Assembly: GCA_964020975.1 (NCBI GenBank)
Contig: CAXHWN010002754.1
Location: 203,318 to 267,317, forward strand
DNA length: 64,000 bases
Source: Hermodice carunculata
Lineage: Eukaryota; Annelida; Polychaeta; Eunicida; Amphinomidae
Direction of reading: 5' to 3'
Part shown: positions 25,560-37,531 of the stretch, in pieces
How positions within the stretch are numbered: the first letter of the stretch is position 1
Layout of the letters: the number at the start of each line of letters is the position of its first letter
The notes under the pieces: model-generated
Database searches by the model: none
What the model saw: only the letters and a program-made list of their open reading frames with translations
What the model was told of the DNA's origin: nothing
Program-made: the position numbers and the translations under genes

Positions 25560-28420
25560 ATTGGTGGTCACAAAGGTGCACTGTCTTCTAGGCCAGGTGC
25601 GAACTTTATGGTGAGGAAGGACAATGATGTGACCCTGGCAAGAGCACAGTTCATACACCTGTATAAAGCTGGCAAAAATCCATCCATGATTTTCTGACAA
25701 TTTAATCTGTTAAATGCCGTTCACGGAATTTTAAAATACCAAAAATGCTGATTTTTTAGACTGAAAAATGCTAATATGAAAAATAGAAGGATTTATAACT
25801 GTGGTCTGTGGCCTTGAGCATCACTAATGAACACTCTAGACAATTTATTTTACATATATACTCTAATGATTTGGAATGAAAAGAAACTACAGAAAGTGGT
25901 AAAGAGTGTTCATTTCTAAACATAATGATGTATAGTTTTAAAAGTAAAACTGAAATATATTATCATACGACCTCTGTAATGATTTTAAATTTAATATAGT
26001 AAGTTCTCCTCATATAGATAGTAAAATTCCACCCGGGTCAGTTGACTGTGTCTATGTGTCAAAGTTAATTGCCTTTGCACTGATTTTGACAACTGTGACT
26101 TTCGTTTACTGCTATGTCAAAAACTTGTGAAACGGAGATATTTGGAAATGAAAATAAAGCAATCCCTTCTAATGTTTCTGGGTAAAAGTTAAATTTCTTA
26201 TGTACTTATCCAGTGGATTTGAAATGTTAAACAAGTAATACAGTAAATAGGAAAACCTAAAAATTGAAACCAACATTTGACACAATGCATGTATGAGGCA
26301 CGATATTTCTTAAATTGTAGAGTTGCTGGCATAAAATCTATTTTAACTACTTCTACTTTTTGTGTGTACCTGTCCCAATTCAGGAGAGAGATGTTTTCCT
26401 TCCTTCATATTGCATATCGTATTTGTTGACGGATAAAGAACATATATCATAAAGGTGTTAGTATGTCTGCCTTAAACTACTGGATTGCGAAATTGCTTGT
26501 TTGATGACGGAAAAGTTTTGATCCTCTGTCTGTCTGTGTGTGTGTGTGTTTGTGTATGTGTGTGTGTGTGTCATTTGTTTTTTGTTTTCCTTTTCTGATT
26601 TGCAGTGCAGCTTCTCTAACATTGTTGAAAACTTTTGTCCACATCTATTTTTAATGTCAGTCATTAACTCTATGTTATCAATATCAAACCATGAATACCC
26701 TCTATGGATGTTCAATAAACAATCTTTTCCTTGATGGATACTTAAGTCTTGATCTTGTATCTGTGACGTTTATGTTGATGTACTTGTTGATATTTCGATG
26801 GTTTTCAACTAAGACTGGTTTTCGACTTTGCTATTGACGCGTAATGGTGTCACTACTATTAGGTTGCCACTGGAAGAGGCGAGAACCCTGACCAGTGATG
26901 CAGCGGTGACCGTCTCGAGTACTACGGAATCATTGTAAATGTATTTTTCTGATTTCGATGGCAGCTCTGTCCAGTATATCTCTTTCCGAACTATTTGATA
27001 AATACTTCATTGGCCGTGTTTTGCTGTGGGCTGTGTTCTCTGACTCAGTGATAATGGAGGCAGAATGTACTTATGATGCTTCCGATCAGTAAATACCACA
27101 CAAAGCCGGTGGGCATACTTTCTTCTTTTGCTGAAAATCAGCTGACGGACAAGTCAACAGAACCAAAAAGTGACAGGCCTACCATGTCGCCATTTTATTT
27201 TTGGCTCACGTGATAAAATTGTGGCTTTTAAGTGGTTAAGCCTATATGTTTTGGGAAACAAGAAAGTCTGTCGTTAATGAAGGAGATTTTAAAGGTTGAG
27301 AAGACCGGTTAAATACCACCAGCTAACTGTTATTGGTTACTGCCTATCTCAAATCAGAAGTGAAACTTGTTTCTTTGCATCAGTGTTGGAAGATGAATGT
27401 TGATGTTTTGTAATTTTGAATTTCTTAGCTGGTATTGTGGGATTTAATTTAATGAATATGCGTGATGTTTCTTTCTGAACTACTTAGTCAAATAGTTCCT
27501 TTACCTTTTCTTGAAAGGCAGTCCTATTCTAATCCTTACACCATGAGGCATGTTCATTTGGGTGACAGCACTGTTACAAGTACCCTTCAGCTGTGTTTCC
27601 TCACTCATTTGCTATTTAAAATCACGTACAGTAAGAAGGAAAGAGAGAAACGCTTTGCGAAATAAACACTGAAATACAAAACTTCATTTCAGTTCATTAC
27701 ACATGATCACTTTTGTTTTAAAATGTACTTCTTTCTTCCACAAGAGGTAAGATGAACAGAATTGTTATCTCAGCACAAAAATACTTGATCTGTCAACTGG
27801 TCCTGTAAATTTGGGAATAAAGATCTCAGATTATATAAAAGCACATGGTGTGGATGTGTGAACTATTAACAGAAATTGCCAGTCATGGGTTAAATAGCAA
27901 GAAACGAATTTTGGAGGGAAAAAAGGGGATCCTATGGCCTCAGGGTGCACAACGCAAACTATACACCAGATAAGTAAATAATTTAACATGCTGAAGTAGG
28001 GCTTAACCTCCTGAGGACCATTCGACGGCCACCACCCCCATTTATTGTGGAGCCATGACTAAAGCAAACTTTGTACAACGGGAGAGGAGGAGGGATAAAC
28101 AGAACTCTTCGTCGTACGTCTGTACACCATGTCAAATTTTCAACCACTGAGTTTCAAACAGGTTACATTAGGAAACAAAGAAAACCGTGCAAATACAAGA
28201 CAAAACGCGGCCGTGTGAGACCACGGAATTCTGGGAACTTTTACTTGCCTGCCTTAAACAGACGAATCCCCTAACCCCCATATTTCCCCCGAGGCAATTA
28301 TTTATTCTGAGCAACAAAATACGATGACCCTTGTAGTTTCTTTAGCTCTTCGTAGAGGACAAGGATTAGATGGTGAGTAATCCTCTGATGGCAGTTTTTT
28401 TTCCTCCAAACCTTCACGTT
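25560..28420. other. No gene recognised
   Basis: Short TG microsatellite at 26535-26572. The frames are all under 86 codons and featureless. AT-rich, with no repeat I can name. Confidence 0.45.
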
Positions 28421-28447
28421 TTTTCCCGCTCTTAACAATCAGTATGC

Positions 28448-28645
28448 GGCCCTAAGCGGCGTTCAGCGGCGATGATTGGCCTCACAGCCAACCGCCGCTG
28501 ATCGCCGCAGACCGCTGCCTTGGCAAACTGGAAGAGAAAGTATTGGCGGCGACGGCAATCGGCGCCGCCGCCGCCGTCTGTCGCTCATCGCCACCGCCAA
28601 TTGCTACCAAAATGTGCCAAACGCCGCCGAGCACTGTTACTGTTA
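28448..28645. repeat. GC-rich foldback segment
   Basis: Within AT-rich surroundings, 28456-28508 forms an imperfect hairpin (GCGGCGTTCAGCGGCGATG against CGCCGCTGATCGCCGC, loop CTCACA). 28543-28600 forms a second one (TTGGCGGCGACGG against CATCGCCACCGCCAA). GCCGCCGCCGCC lies between the second pair of arms. No coding domain is visible; frames here are GGC-driven artefacts. Confidence 0.5.
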
Positions 28646-28989
28646 CTGGTGTTTGTAAATTTGAAGCAACTCGCCAAGCGATTTCGGAAAAGATTATGTG
28701 AACAATGTGTTTGTAAAAAAAAAAACAGAAAAAAAGGCGAAAAATATATAAAAGCATACAAACTCCAAACATCCTTAGGGCAATGACGAGTTCAACGAGG
28801 TTGCTAAAAACCTATCCTAGGCGCATCTTTAGCAAGTTTGACCTAAAACTGGCTGGCTGGTTTTTGAGAAGTAAAAATGAGAATTACCATTGAAATCCAC
28901 AAGGACATACAACGATACCTCATAATCAATATAGAAGTATGCATCAACTGAAAAGCACCCACTTTAAAAGATACTAAATATGCCTTCAA

Positions 28990-29290
28990 CGCCAGCCTCT
29001 GAAGGTTCTACCATTTGCTCAAATTAAGTCATGGTGACACCAAAAGCTAATCTGTTCATCTTGGTATGCTATGTAAGCACACTGCCAAATTTCAGCAAAC
29101 AACATTCTGGAGATATTGCTGTAACAAGCCCGAACGAACATTTACTAGGTTGCCATTTGCTGAAATTAGGTCATGGTGACACTGAAATCTAATAAGTCCA
29201 TCTTGCCAGGTAAGGTAAGCATATTGCCAAATTTGAGCAAAATACATGGAGGCATTCTGTAGATATCGCGGTAGCAATGATGTGCACATC
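28990..29290. repeat. Two tandem copies of a ~150-bp dispersed repeat
   Basis: The units at about 29008-29150 and 29151-29290 share in order CCATTTGCT, AAATTA, GTCATGGTGACAC, ATCTTG, AAGCA, TTGCCAAATTT, AGCAAA, CATTCTG and AGATAT. The array ends in a GGACGGACGGATGGAC tail. Confidence 0.7.
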
Positions 29291-29319
29291 CGGACGGACG
29301 GATGGACAACGCGAAAACA

Positions 29320-29830
29320 GAAAGCCCCACCCCCCGGATCAGACCCTTAAAAATCAGGAATACATTTGCAACTAAAGAACAAATTTGTTTGGCCCTGTCA
29401 CAAGCAACATTTCCACCGAGGTTTTGGCATAATCTGACAGATGGTTTTGAAAAAGAAAATGAAGTCGAAAAAAGCGAAACACACAAAAATGCATTTGGGC
29501 TAATACAGCCTACGTCAAAATTTAACAGAGGAACGTGTGAAATATGGACAACAGTACTTCTATGTATATGAGTTAGACAGGGACAGGTTAGCTTATGGAG
29601 AGTAAAGAGTTCGGACTGCGGAAGAGGGTAATGACTACTAGGAAGTGGTTTTGGACAAAAAGACACAAATACAATTTAAGAAAATAAAAATCGCAGTGTC
29701 AGCTTTGAGCAGATTAATTTGCTGGGGTGATATCAAGTATCTTTTTGCAATTCCAAAGCGCCTAGCCCAGCGGCTTTGTATATTCGTTTTTATATTTGGC
29801 CAAATATGGGGTGAAAGACAATTTTAAGGT
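29320..29830 (+). repeat. Dispersed repeat family R3, copy 1
   Basis: Shares ordered blocks with 40.13-40.81 kb and 44.63-45.42 kb: ACATTTCCACC, GGGCTAATACAGCCTAC, TTAT-GAGAG, ACTAGGAAGTGGTT and GACAAAAAGA. No protein coding or termini are recognised. Confidence 0.55.
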
Positions 29831-30099
29831 ATAAAACAAACTTTAGAAAAATCACATAAGTTTGAACAGTGGAAAAGGCGTGGTAGAGACCTAATAAGGG
29901 CACACGAACAGCAAGCTTGAAGTGCCTCTGGCAGGGTTTTTGAAAAGAAGTGGAAAGTATATTGTGCGCAGACAACCACACGGACAGAGTACTGACGACG
30001 GATCATCCTACAAGCTTAGCTGATTGACAGGGCAACTAAGCTAAAAAATGTACATAGATATTTAAACAAACCGCATCAAATATTTAAGCGTCAGGCGCT

Positions 30100-30864
30100 T
30101 CTTTTTTTTTTTTTTTTTTTTTTTTTTTTCTTCTTCTTCTTTTTTTTTGGGGGGGGCAAATAAAGGAAAGAGAGAAAAATTACCAGCCATCTGCAAAACA
30201 TTCAGCAGTGACAATGAAATACATCAGCGGGCGTTCTCGTCAGAATGGGCCCTAAACCGGGAAATGTGTCTTTCTGTGTCAACATATATTTAACAAAATA
30301 CGGGTGTTCGTAAATGAAAAATACAGGTAACAATGATAAGATAGTATTTGTTTGCATCTTTACTTCAGCCTGTATGGATGGCTAAATTAAATGATAAGAC
30401 TCCAGGATTAATTACAACGTTCCACAGATAATTGATTGAATGTGCGAAAGATGAACATCATCTGATACCCTTTCGGGAAATATACTTGACGAGTTATTGG
30501 AAGCAACATGTAAAAAACATGATTAATTGTACTTTAATAACATCACATCACGAAATATTTATGGACTTAATTGAAGAATCACACGGATCACACAGTGTCT
30601 CCGAAGTCATAGTGACAATTAACGTCGCGCAATGTTGAGAATATTATTATGAGGCATGAATCCGCAACCTGCTTCTTCTTTACCATTATTTTAAATGCAA
30701 ATTTAAGTACGTTAATTTATTAACGAATAAACTGATTAACTGTTATGACAGTGCCCTAGAGAGAGCGGTCATGATATAGTTTTTTATGTATAATGTTTTC
30801 TGGATGATCTTCTTACTTAAAAACAATAAAGATGTGAATTTAAAGAATCGGGGATCAATGCCCA

Positions 30865-30897
<33 letters not shown>

Positions 30898-31310
30898 ATA
30901 TATATATATGTGTGTGTGTGTTTATATACATTCTCTCTCTCTTTGTATATATATATATATATCTATATATATATATATATATATATATACATACATATAT
31001 ATTAATATATGTTCACTTGTTACGGAGTTATTGAGCCAGACCTATTAAAATGTCAGGTCAGTTTGCTCAACTACAGTGTTTCTGTTCCAATGCTACATTA
31101 TTGCATAAAACTGAGCTCTAAATGACCCGAAGCTGCATTTGCATCATCATATGTATACAGGTATGAATACAAATGTGTTATAGTTTGTTGTACAGGCAAA
31201 TTCATAGTGAAACGTAATATATTAGAATAACGCATTTAAACCAGTAAAATGTGTATTGTATTGAGCAGCAGGTGGTAGACATAAAGCGTTGAACATTCAA
31301 GAAAGGGTAC
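30100..31310. other. No gene recognised; poly-T, CA/TA microsatellites, 3' flank of receptor gene 1
   Basis: Poly-T with TTC units lies at 30102-30148, and a CA then TG/TA compound microsatellite at 30868-31010. No exon was found. Confidence 0.5.
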
Positions 31311-31316
31311 TTTATT
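31311..31316 (-). terminator. Polyadenylation signal of receptor gene 1
   Basis: AATAAA on the minus strand, 53 bp past the stop codon, giving a very short 3' UTR. Confidence 0.7.
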
Positions 31317-31368
31317 GTGTGCCTCTCATTTAAATGCGAAGTGATGCTCTTATTATGATACTTTTGTT

Positions 31369-32672
31369 TCACTCTACAGGTTCAGAAGTATTCTCTGGAA
31401 TTTCTTCGTAACTGTGACCAGGTGAGTCACTGTCCTCATCGGCCAAACCTTTCCATTCGCCAGGAATTGTCTCACTGCTTTGTCCATTGTTTAGGAGAAA
31501 GACATTCCTTTCACGCAACACTTGCCTCCGTACAGCCAATTTGAATTGGTGAGATGTAGGCACGAAGCATCTGTCCTCGCGCCGTGAGAACGAAGCTTTG
31601 CATTTCCCCTTGTTGACTCTTGTCATTGCAGAATCCGAATTTTTTTCGGATGTTTTTGATGGTGATTTGTCATTGCTCTTTTTGATGTTAAACGTTTTTT
31701 GGCATGGATACCCGATTGGAGCGATGTCAGGGCTGGAATCCGAATCCCCAAGGGCTTGCGTCCTTTCAACCGAATGTTTCCCTTGGTGTGGTCTACCGGT
31801 GTAAGGCCTTCGGAAGATACAATTAACTGGGGGCAAATAGACGCTATCACTGCCGCTGCTTGAATTAGATACCCTGTCGTAGCTACCATGAAGCACACCA
31901 CCTACAGATCTTACACCCTTTCTTGTTGCGTTTGTACCACTGCTGTCGCTTGAGAATAAATCGCTTACTGATTGTCTGACATCCTTTGGCCTGGCGTTCA
32001 TTGCTTTATAGCCGTGAAAATAGGAAATGTCTTGGTCAATACCCGGCAGGTTTTGCAGCTGTGGTTCACTCATGCTCCTAGCTGGTGGATTCCACGATGA
32101 TAATGTTGCTGGTGTGCGTTCTAATTTTGCTCCTATTATACATTTGCTCCTCACAACTTGTATTTCAGTTTGGCCTGGAAAATGAGGAAGGCCTAATTCA
32201 CCACCGTCACTAGTTTCTCGGTCCCGATCTAAGTTGATGGTTTGTTTGTCTCTTCTGGCTGAGCCAACAGCCTTGGTATTCAATGCTGAATCCTGACCTT
32301 GTTTTTTTGTTACTCTTGACAAAGGGAGGTGACGCACAGGAGCATCAGCAATGTCGTTTTTGTTCACAACTTCACTCTGCGGTCTCTCTTTGTTATTTTT
32401 ATTTCGAGCTGCAAAATCGGAATTACCGACGTCCTCTAAGGTATGCTCCTGGTCAATAATTGGTATCAAGCGCATGTCAGTTGCTTCACGATTTGCGTCG
32501 AATTGGGTGCTGTCACATGGCAGATCGTCACACTGTTGTCTCTGAATATTACTCGTGGCTCCCGCTGACACAAGGTCGCTGTATGGTTCTAGCTGTGGTG
32601 TAGTAGCAGATTGGATATGTGAATATATGGCTGGTCCTCTTTTGAATAAAGTCCTAAATTGAATGGCATTTC
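31369..32672 (-). CDS. Receptor gene 1, cytoplasmic tail exon
   Basis: A 1304-nt single open exon after TCTATTTTGCAG, ending EPVE-stop. The ~434-residue tail is polar and Ser/Arg/Asp-rich with no folded domain I recognise. Candidate phosphotyrosine sites are PYSDLV near tail residue 31, VYLPPV in the middle, and HSYEEIPE near residue 422. YEEI is the preferred Src-family SH2 ligand by established knowledge. The spacing excludes an ITAM, and the -2 residues do not fit a strict ITIM. It is the longest ordinary-composition frame in the window, which itself supports selection on it. Confidence 0.8.
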
Positions 32673-35600
32673 CTGCAAAATAGATCATTACAGGAGTGTC
32701 GTTGAATTGATATTCCTCATGTGCGATTTATGTTTCCATTCAATGTTTATATAATACATGTGCATTTTCAAGACAAATGTACACGTTTTAAATTTCAGCA
32801 AACACATTGATATCTAGGTATTCAATTAAGTACCAAGTACTTTTTCAGAGATACGATTTTGTTTAAGCAATTAATCTTGCAAATTTTCGGAGAATAGAGA
32901 AGTTTAGAAAGTGAAAACTTTCAGGGGAATTAAAGGAAGGGTGCCACAATATCTTCGAGGCAATTTGACTCTGATATATTGTTTTTATTGCTGTACCAAA
33001 GTTTGAAATAAATAGCTGCGACATGCAAGGGGGCAGAGTTGAGTATACTGTACGATTCAAACGGCTACCGAAATGTCATTACTCTATAAAAAGTGCGTTC
33101 ACATATGTAAAGTTTTGTATTTTTTAATTTTAAATGCATTTATGCACAACACTAGGCATAGCAGTAACGGCAATTTCCACAATTAGTCTGCAAACATTTC
33201 AAGAAATCCCTACAAGACAGTGGTGCAATACTGTGGAGCCACACACTGTTTGTGAAGACGTTGAAGACCAATCAGAAAGCACAGTCATGATACTTGATCG
33301 TCACTATTACTAATAAAAAAGAGTAAAGGATGAATAGGCCAGAGGAATAGAAGTGATTATATGATGACAAATTGTTTGCGTAATTGACATTTAAGATGTC
33401 AGTCAGATTATTTTTTTGCCTTGTTCTGAGTGTGATAACACTGAAATTCATAATCAAGATCATAACCTACAACTTCCTGGGCTACATAAACCTTGTGCAT
33501 CCAGATGACGCCCGATGAGAAGACTTCCTTATAATAAGCACAGGGATTTATTTATTTCTTCTTTTAATTTCATGTTTCAGACAGGCAGTTTCCGATTGTG
33601 TGAAAAGATCTCAATTACATAAATACAAAGGTCTTTTGCAAATTGCAAGATGTAAAGTAATCGGATGGCTTTTTTTTATTATCATTATTATTATTCTGCT
33701 GCTCTGATATCGTTTTTTTATTTATTTACTTATTTATTTTTAGAAATGTCAACACAGTTGGGGTGATGTTTTGCACACAGATTCTGACCTCTTTTTACCT
33801 AAAAGTTTACATGTGTTAGGGTAAAATAGATACGTAGCAAACAACCTAGCACAGATTGCTTTTGCAAACTCAGATTTGTACCGCCGTCTGTTATATATAC
33901 TATGGCTTCCCATTATAAAGAGATGTACAAAAGACGGAGGAAGTAAGAGAGAAAATTTCAAGCACAAACCATTTTCTCCAGTACATATCTTCATCTTCCT
34001 ACACGAAAAGAGAGCAAGTCCAGCGAGAAGAAATATCACAGCGATAACAATCATTGTCTTCTTCATTGACTGCGTTTCTTTATGTAGTTTATCCCACATA
34101 TTTGGTACTAAAGCAAAACAAAAATGACAATGAGTTCTGAGATGTAACATTGGGTTTTGGCCAAGAGTCAGTAAATTATATTAATAAGTATTGATTAATA
34201 TTTCACCCACATGAACTTAGCTTGTATAAAGATTCAACATGCAGCACCGAGTTGATATAATAGGGCATATAATAACTCCGTATATATACAGCCCTTGGTT
34301 ATAATTTTCCAAATTTATAGTATTGGCCAGTATATCTGGTGACGCTGTCTACGACCTTGATGATCTGCGTTCTGTAGGCTTATTATTTACACCGAATGGA
34401 AATATAAAGGTTATCACATGGTTGTAGCTGTATCAAGCCTTGTATCAATCCCTGTACCGTCATTCAACCTTCTGTTTCGTGGCGATACGGGTGGTTGCGG
34501 GCTGATACAGGGGTTGCTACAGCTACAACCATGTGATAACCTTTAAATGTCAGACATATTGTGTTGCGCGGTAACAGTACCTGTTTCATGTGCCTCATGA
34601 CTTTTTAGCCAATGAACAAAGCAGCGTCTATATACTCTTCCTGCCCACCCACCCCCACCCCCCACGTATCTCAAGTTGCTACATGTATTTTGCAGGCGAG
34701 ACACATTTCTGACGACGAACAATAGAGAGATACCGATATTATCCTACCGTGACCTATCTCGCTTCTCAGGGGTCATCTTCTTGCTTTCCCGTGACTTTAT
34801 AGCGCAAGCTGTTCAGAGGTGTACCCTGAGGCAAGAGCGACACATAATCGTCCCGCCTTTATTTCAAATGAGGAAAAGAGGTACAAGAACGTGGAAGGTG
34901 CTGTTCAACTCTTACTGAAGAACTGTTCATACTTCAAAGATATGTTTGTATGTGTTCCTCGGAGGAAAATCACACATGCACTGAATAACTCAAGGAGAAA
35001 GTCAAAGTGAAGTATACGTCTCTTGCAGATGCTTTGCACTGGTCTGGGACTTAATCCACCAGCATCAAGGAAATGCCGAAAATATATATTTTATGTTCGG
35101 AACGAGAGGGGCTATATGTATTTTCGGAGCCATATGTATTTTCGGTTCTCCTCTGATGCTGATGCTTACATAATACAGTCTCCGATCTGGGATATCTCCG
35201 AACACAGTGCCTGCACTGGATAATACAATGAACTGGACCGTGTCGATTATGGCATTCACGGATACCGGAATGGGGATTTGGTCAAGTTTGTTTGTACGGT
35301 TCCCATTTTCGGCTAGGTGATTGGTGACGAAGGTTGCTGGTTCCAGACCCGTCCGTTCCGTGGTCACAAAACATATAATGCTAAATATATTACAAAATTT
35401 AAATTCCAGGGAACAAAGCAAAAACATTTTTATTATCTGGCTGGGTCTGGTGTATTTAACGACTAGACCAGTTTGCATGACCACAATAAGATGACTTCAT
35501 GCTGTTCTTCGACACCGCAGAAGAGTTCAAATTCACGTCTAACCGGATAAACCCTGGGTGGGTTGGGAAAACTGAATAGCCCGTTCGAACTGAGGTGCCA

Positions 35601-35995
35601 AGTTCAACAGTGATTTCGTGAAATGTTCCTTGTAATATATTCCATTCTATGTCCAAATTGGCTTTAGCTTAGTGTCCGTGTACAACACAATAATTCAAAC
35701 GAACTTGTGTGCTGCCCCATTAGCATATACATGATCAGTTATATTCTTGCACATACATGCAGAAGGAAATCTCCAAACTTATATTAGCTCGTGTAAAACT
35801 TTGCCTCCAACTTGACGATAGTCCCATCTACTATGGCGATATTGCGCAAAAACCCTTACCTGTCCCTGGCAATGGCGTATTTTGGATGCCAAAACCAATT
35901 GACCCTTCAAAGGTAGAAGAATCCGATCGTCCTAAAGAGGAAAAGACGAATTTATGAAATTATTTTATGCAACACTTATAATTGACACTTTAAGT

Positions 35996-36068
<73 letters not shown>

Positions 36069-37487
36069 ACTTTACAGCCGACATTTGCACTACATTCATT
36101 ATTTAGCGTTGTTAAGTTTACTGTAAGTTATACACCCAGTGATTGCACAATTATCATGATTTTTCTTATCATGAACTTCCATTGCTTCTGATTGAGGTGT
36201 TTCCGCTTTCAAATCATGCTTCCTCTGCGGCGCACCTGTTGTAGTCGAGCTTGTAAATGTGATCTTGTGAGATCTCTGTTTCTTTACTATTTGATATAAG
36301 TGGTCCTCGTGATATTCAATTATGCCACATATGAAAAGCGTATGATTTACCATTGATATATTCTTCATCGCCATTATTGTTATCATTATGATTATAATTA
36401 CGAGTACTGTGATGCTCTTGTTCCCAACCTGCCTTATTTTTATTCATTCAGTTATTCATTTATTTGTTTGTTTGTTTGTTTGTTTGTTTGTTTGTTTGTT
36501 TGTTTATTCATTTCATGTATTATCCATCTGCTTTATTCTCTTTTATCTTATTTCTTGTCATTTTATTTTAATTTTAATCATTAACGTTTTCACGTAGACC
36601 ACCGAGTTAGTTTGTTTGCAAAATTAAACGTATAAGGAAAATACAAACTATATCTTGTTGGGGTTGCACTGCATGCCGTTTATACGTGTTATGCTTTGAT
36701 CATTTACACGTTATATCAATTGTTATACCTGTTATAGAAACAATGAAAACATGTGTTTGAAGGCCTGGTCAACAAGCTAATTCAGACAACGCTTATAATT
36801 GTCTTTAATGCTCACCCACGTAAACCTGATTGTGTGTCACGTGTGTGTTAGCCTCTATGCTACATTGAATCATTAAATGGCTTTTTGCATAATTATACTA
36901 CGACAAGAGTGAAATATTAAATGATCATGCATGTGCATATGGATAAATAATGCAAACAATTTATGACCTAGCAAGGGTAAAGATGGACGGATGCCAGACG
37001 GGTAGACGAACACACTCTGAAGCAAACATACAGAAATGTGAATAATGCGCTGGGTAACGATGTGGTACAGCTTTATGGTGATTTCTAACACATTGCTTGA
37101 AATTTATTTCACAAATATATTTTTATATGCCAGAGTTCATTCAGCTTGCTATAAATTTAAAGAACAATTATTCAGGCGAGCATATTGTACGCCCCATACA
37201 CATTGTGATGCCTAGCAACATCTCTGCACATTGACAAGGATAGAACTAGATATTCATTCGTATTCAGCATTGTTTCCAACTTTACAAAGTGCTGGACTAG
37301 GCTCACGTGCTATAGATTTCAGTGTAGTTTTGATGTGAGTACCAACCGAAAGCTTAGGACTACATTTATCGAATCCACCTCAAGCAGAAAATACTAAATC
37401 ATCATAAAATGAAACTTCTATGCGATACTTATTATTTTTATCGTCGTCATCAGCAGGAGCAGCAATCATTATCGTTATCAACGGCAT

Positions 37488-37531
<44 letters not shown>

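Larger units (their letters stand above)
36100..37380 (-). repeat. Stalk-region segmental duplication, gene 1 copy
   Basis: Collinear with 62500-64000. Matching blocks are GGAAAATACAAACTA, ACAATGAAAACATGTGT, AATGGCTTTTTGCA, GAAATATTAAATGATC, GCATATGGATAAATAA and GAGTTCATTCA. Both exon D and the intron are shared. A smaller duplication inside gene 1 (about 37160-37530 against 37555-37900) carries exons B and A. Confidence 0.8.

Noticed and set aside
30743-31034. CA/TA open frames on both strands
   Set aside because: Microsatellite translations.
35300-35350. A tRNA gene
   Set aside because: Only B-box-like and weak A-box-like text; no full cloverleaf. Treated as possible SINE head.
35757-35957. 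66-codon plus-strand frame
   Set aside because: It is the antisense shadow of receptor stalk exon C, which has good splice sites on the minus strand.
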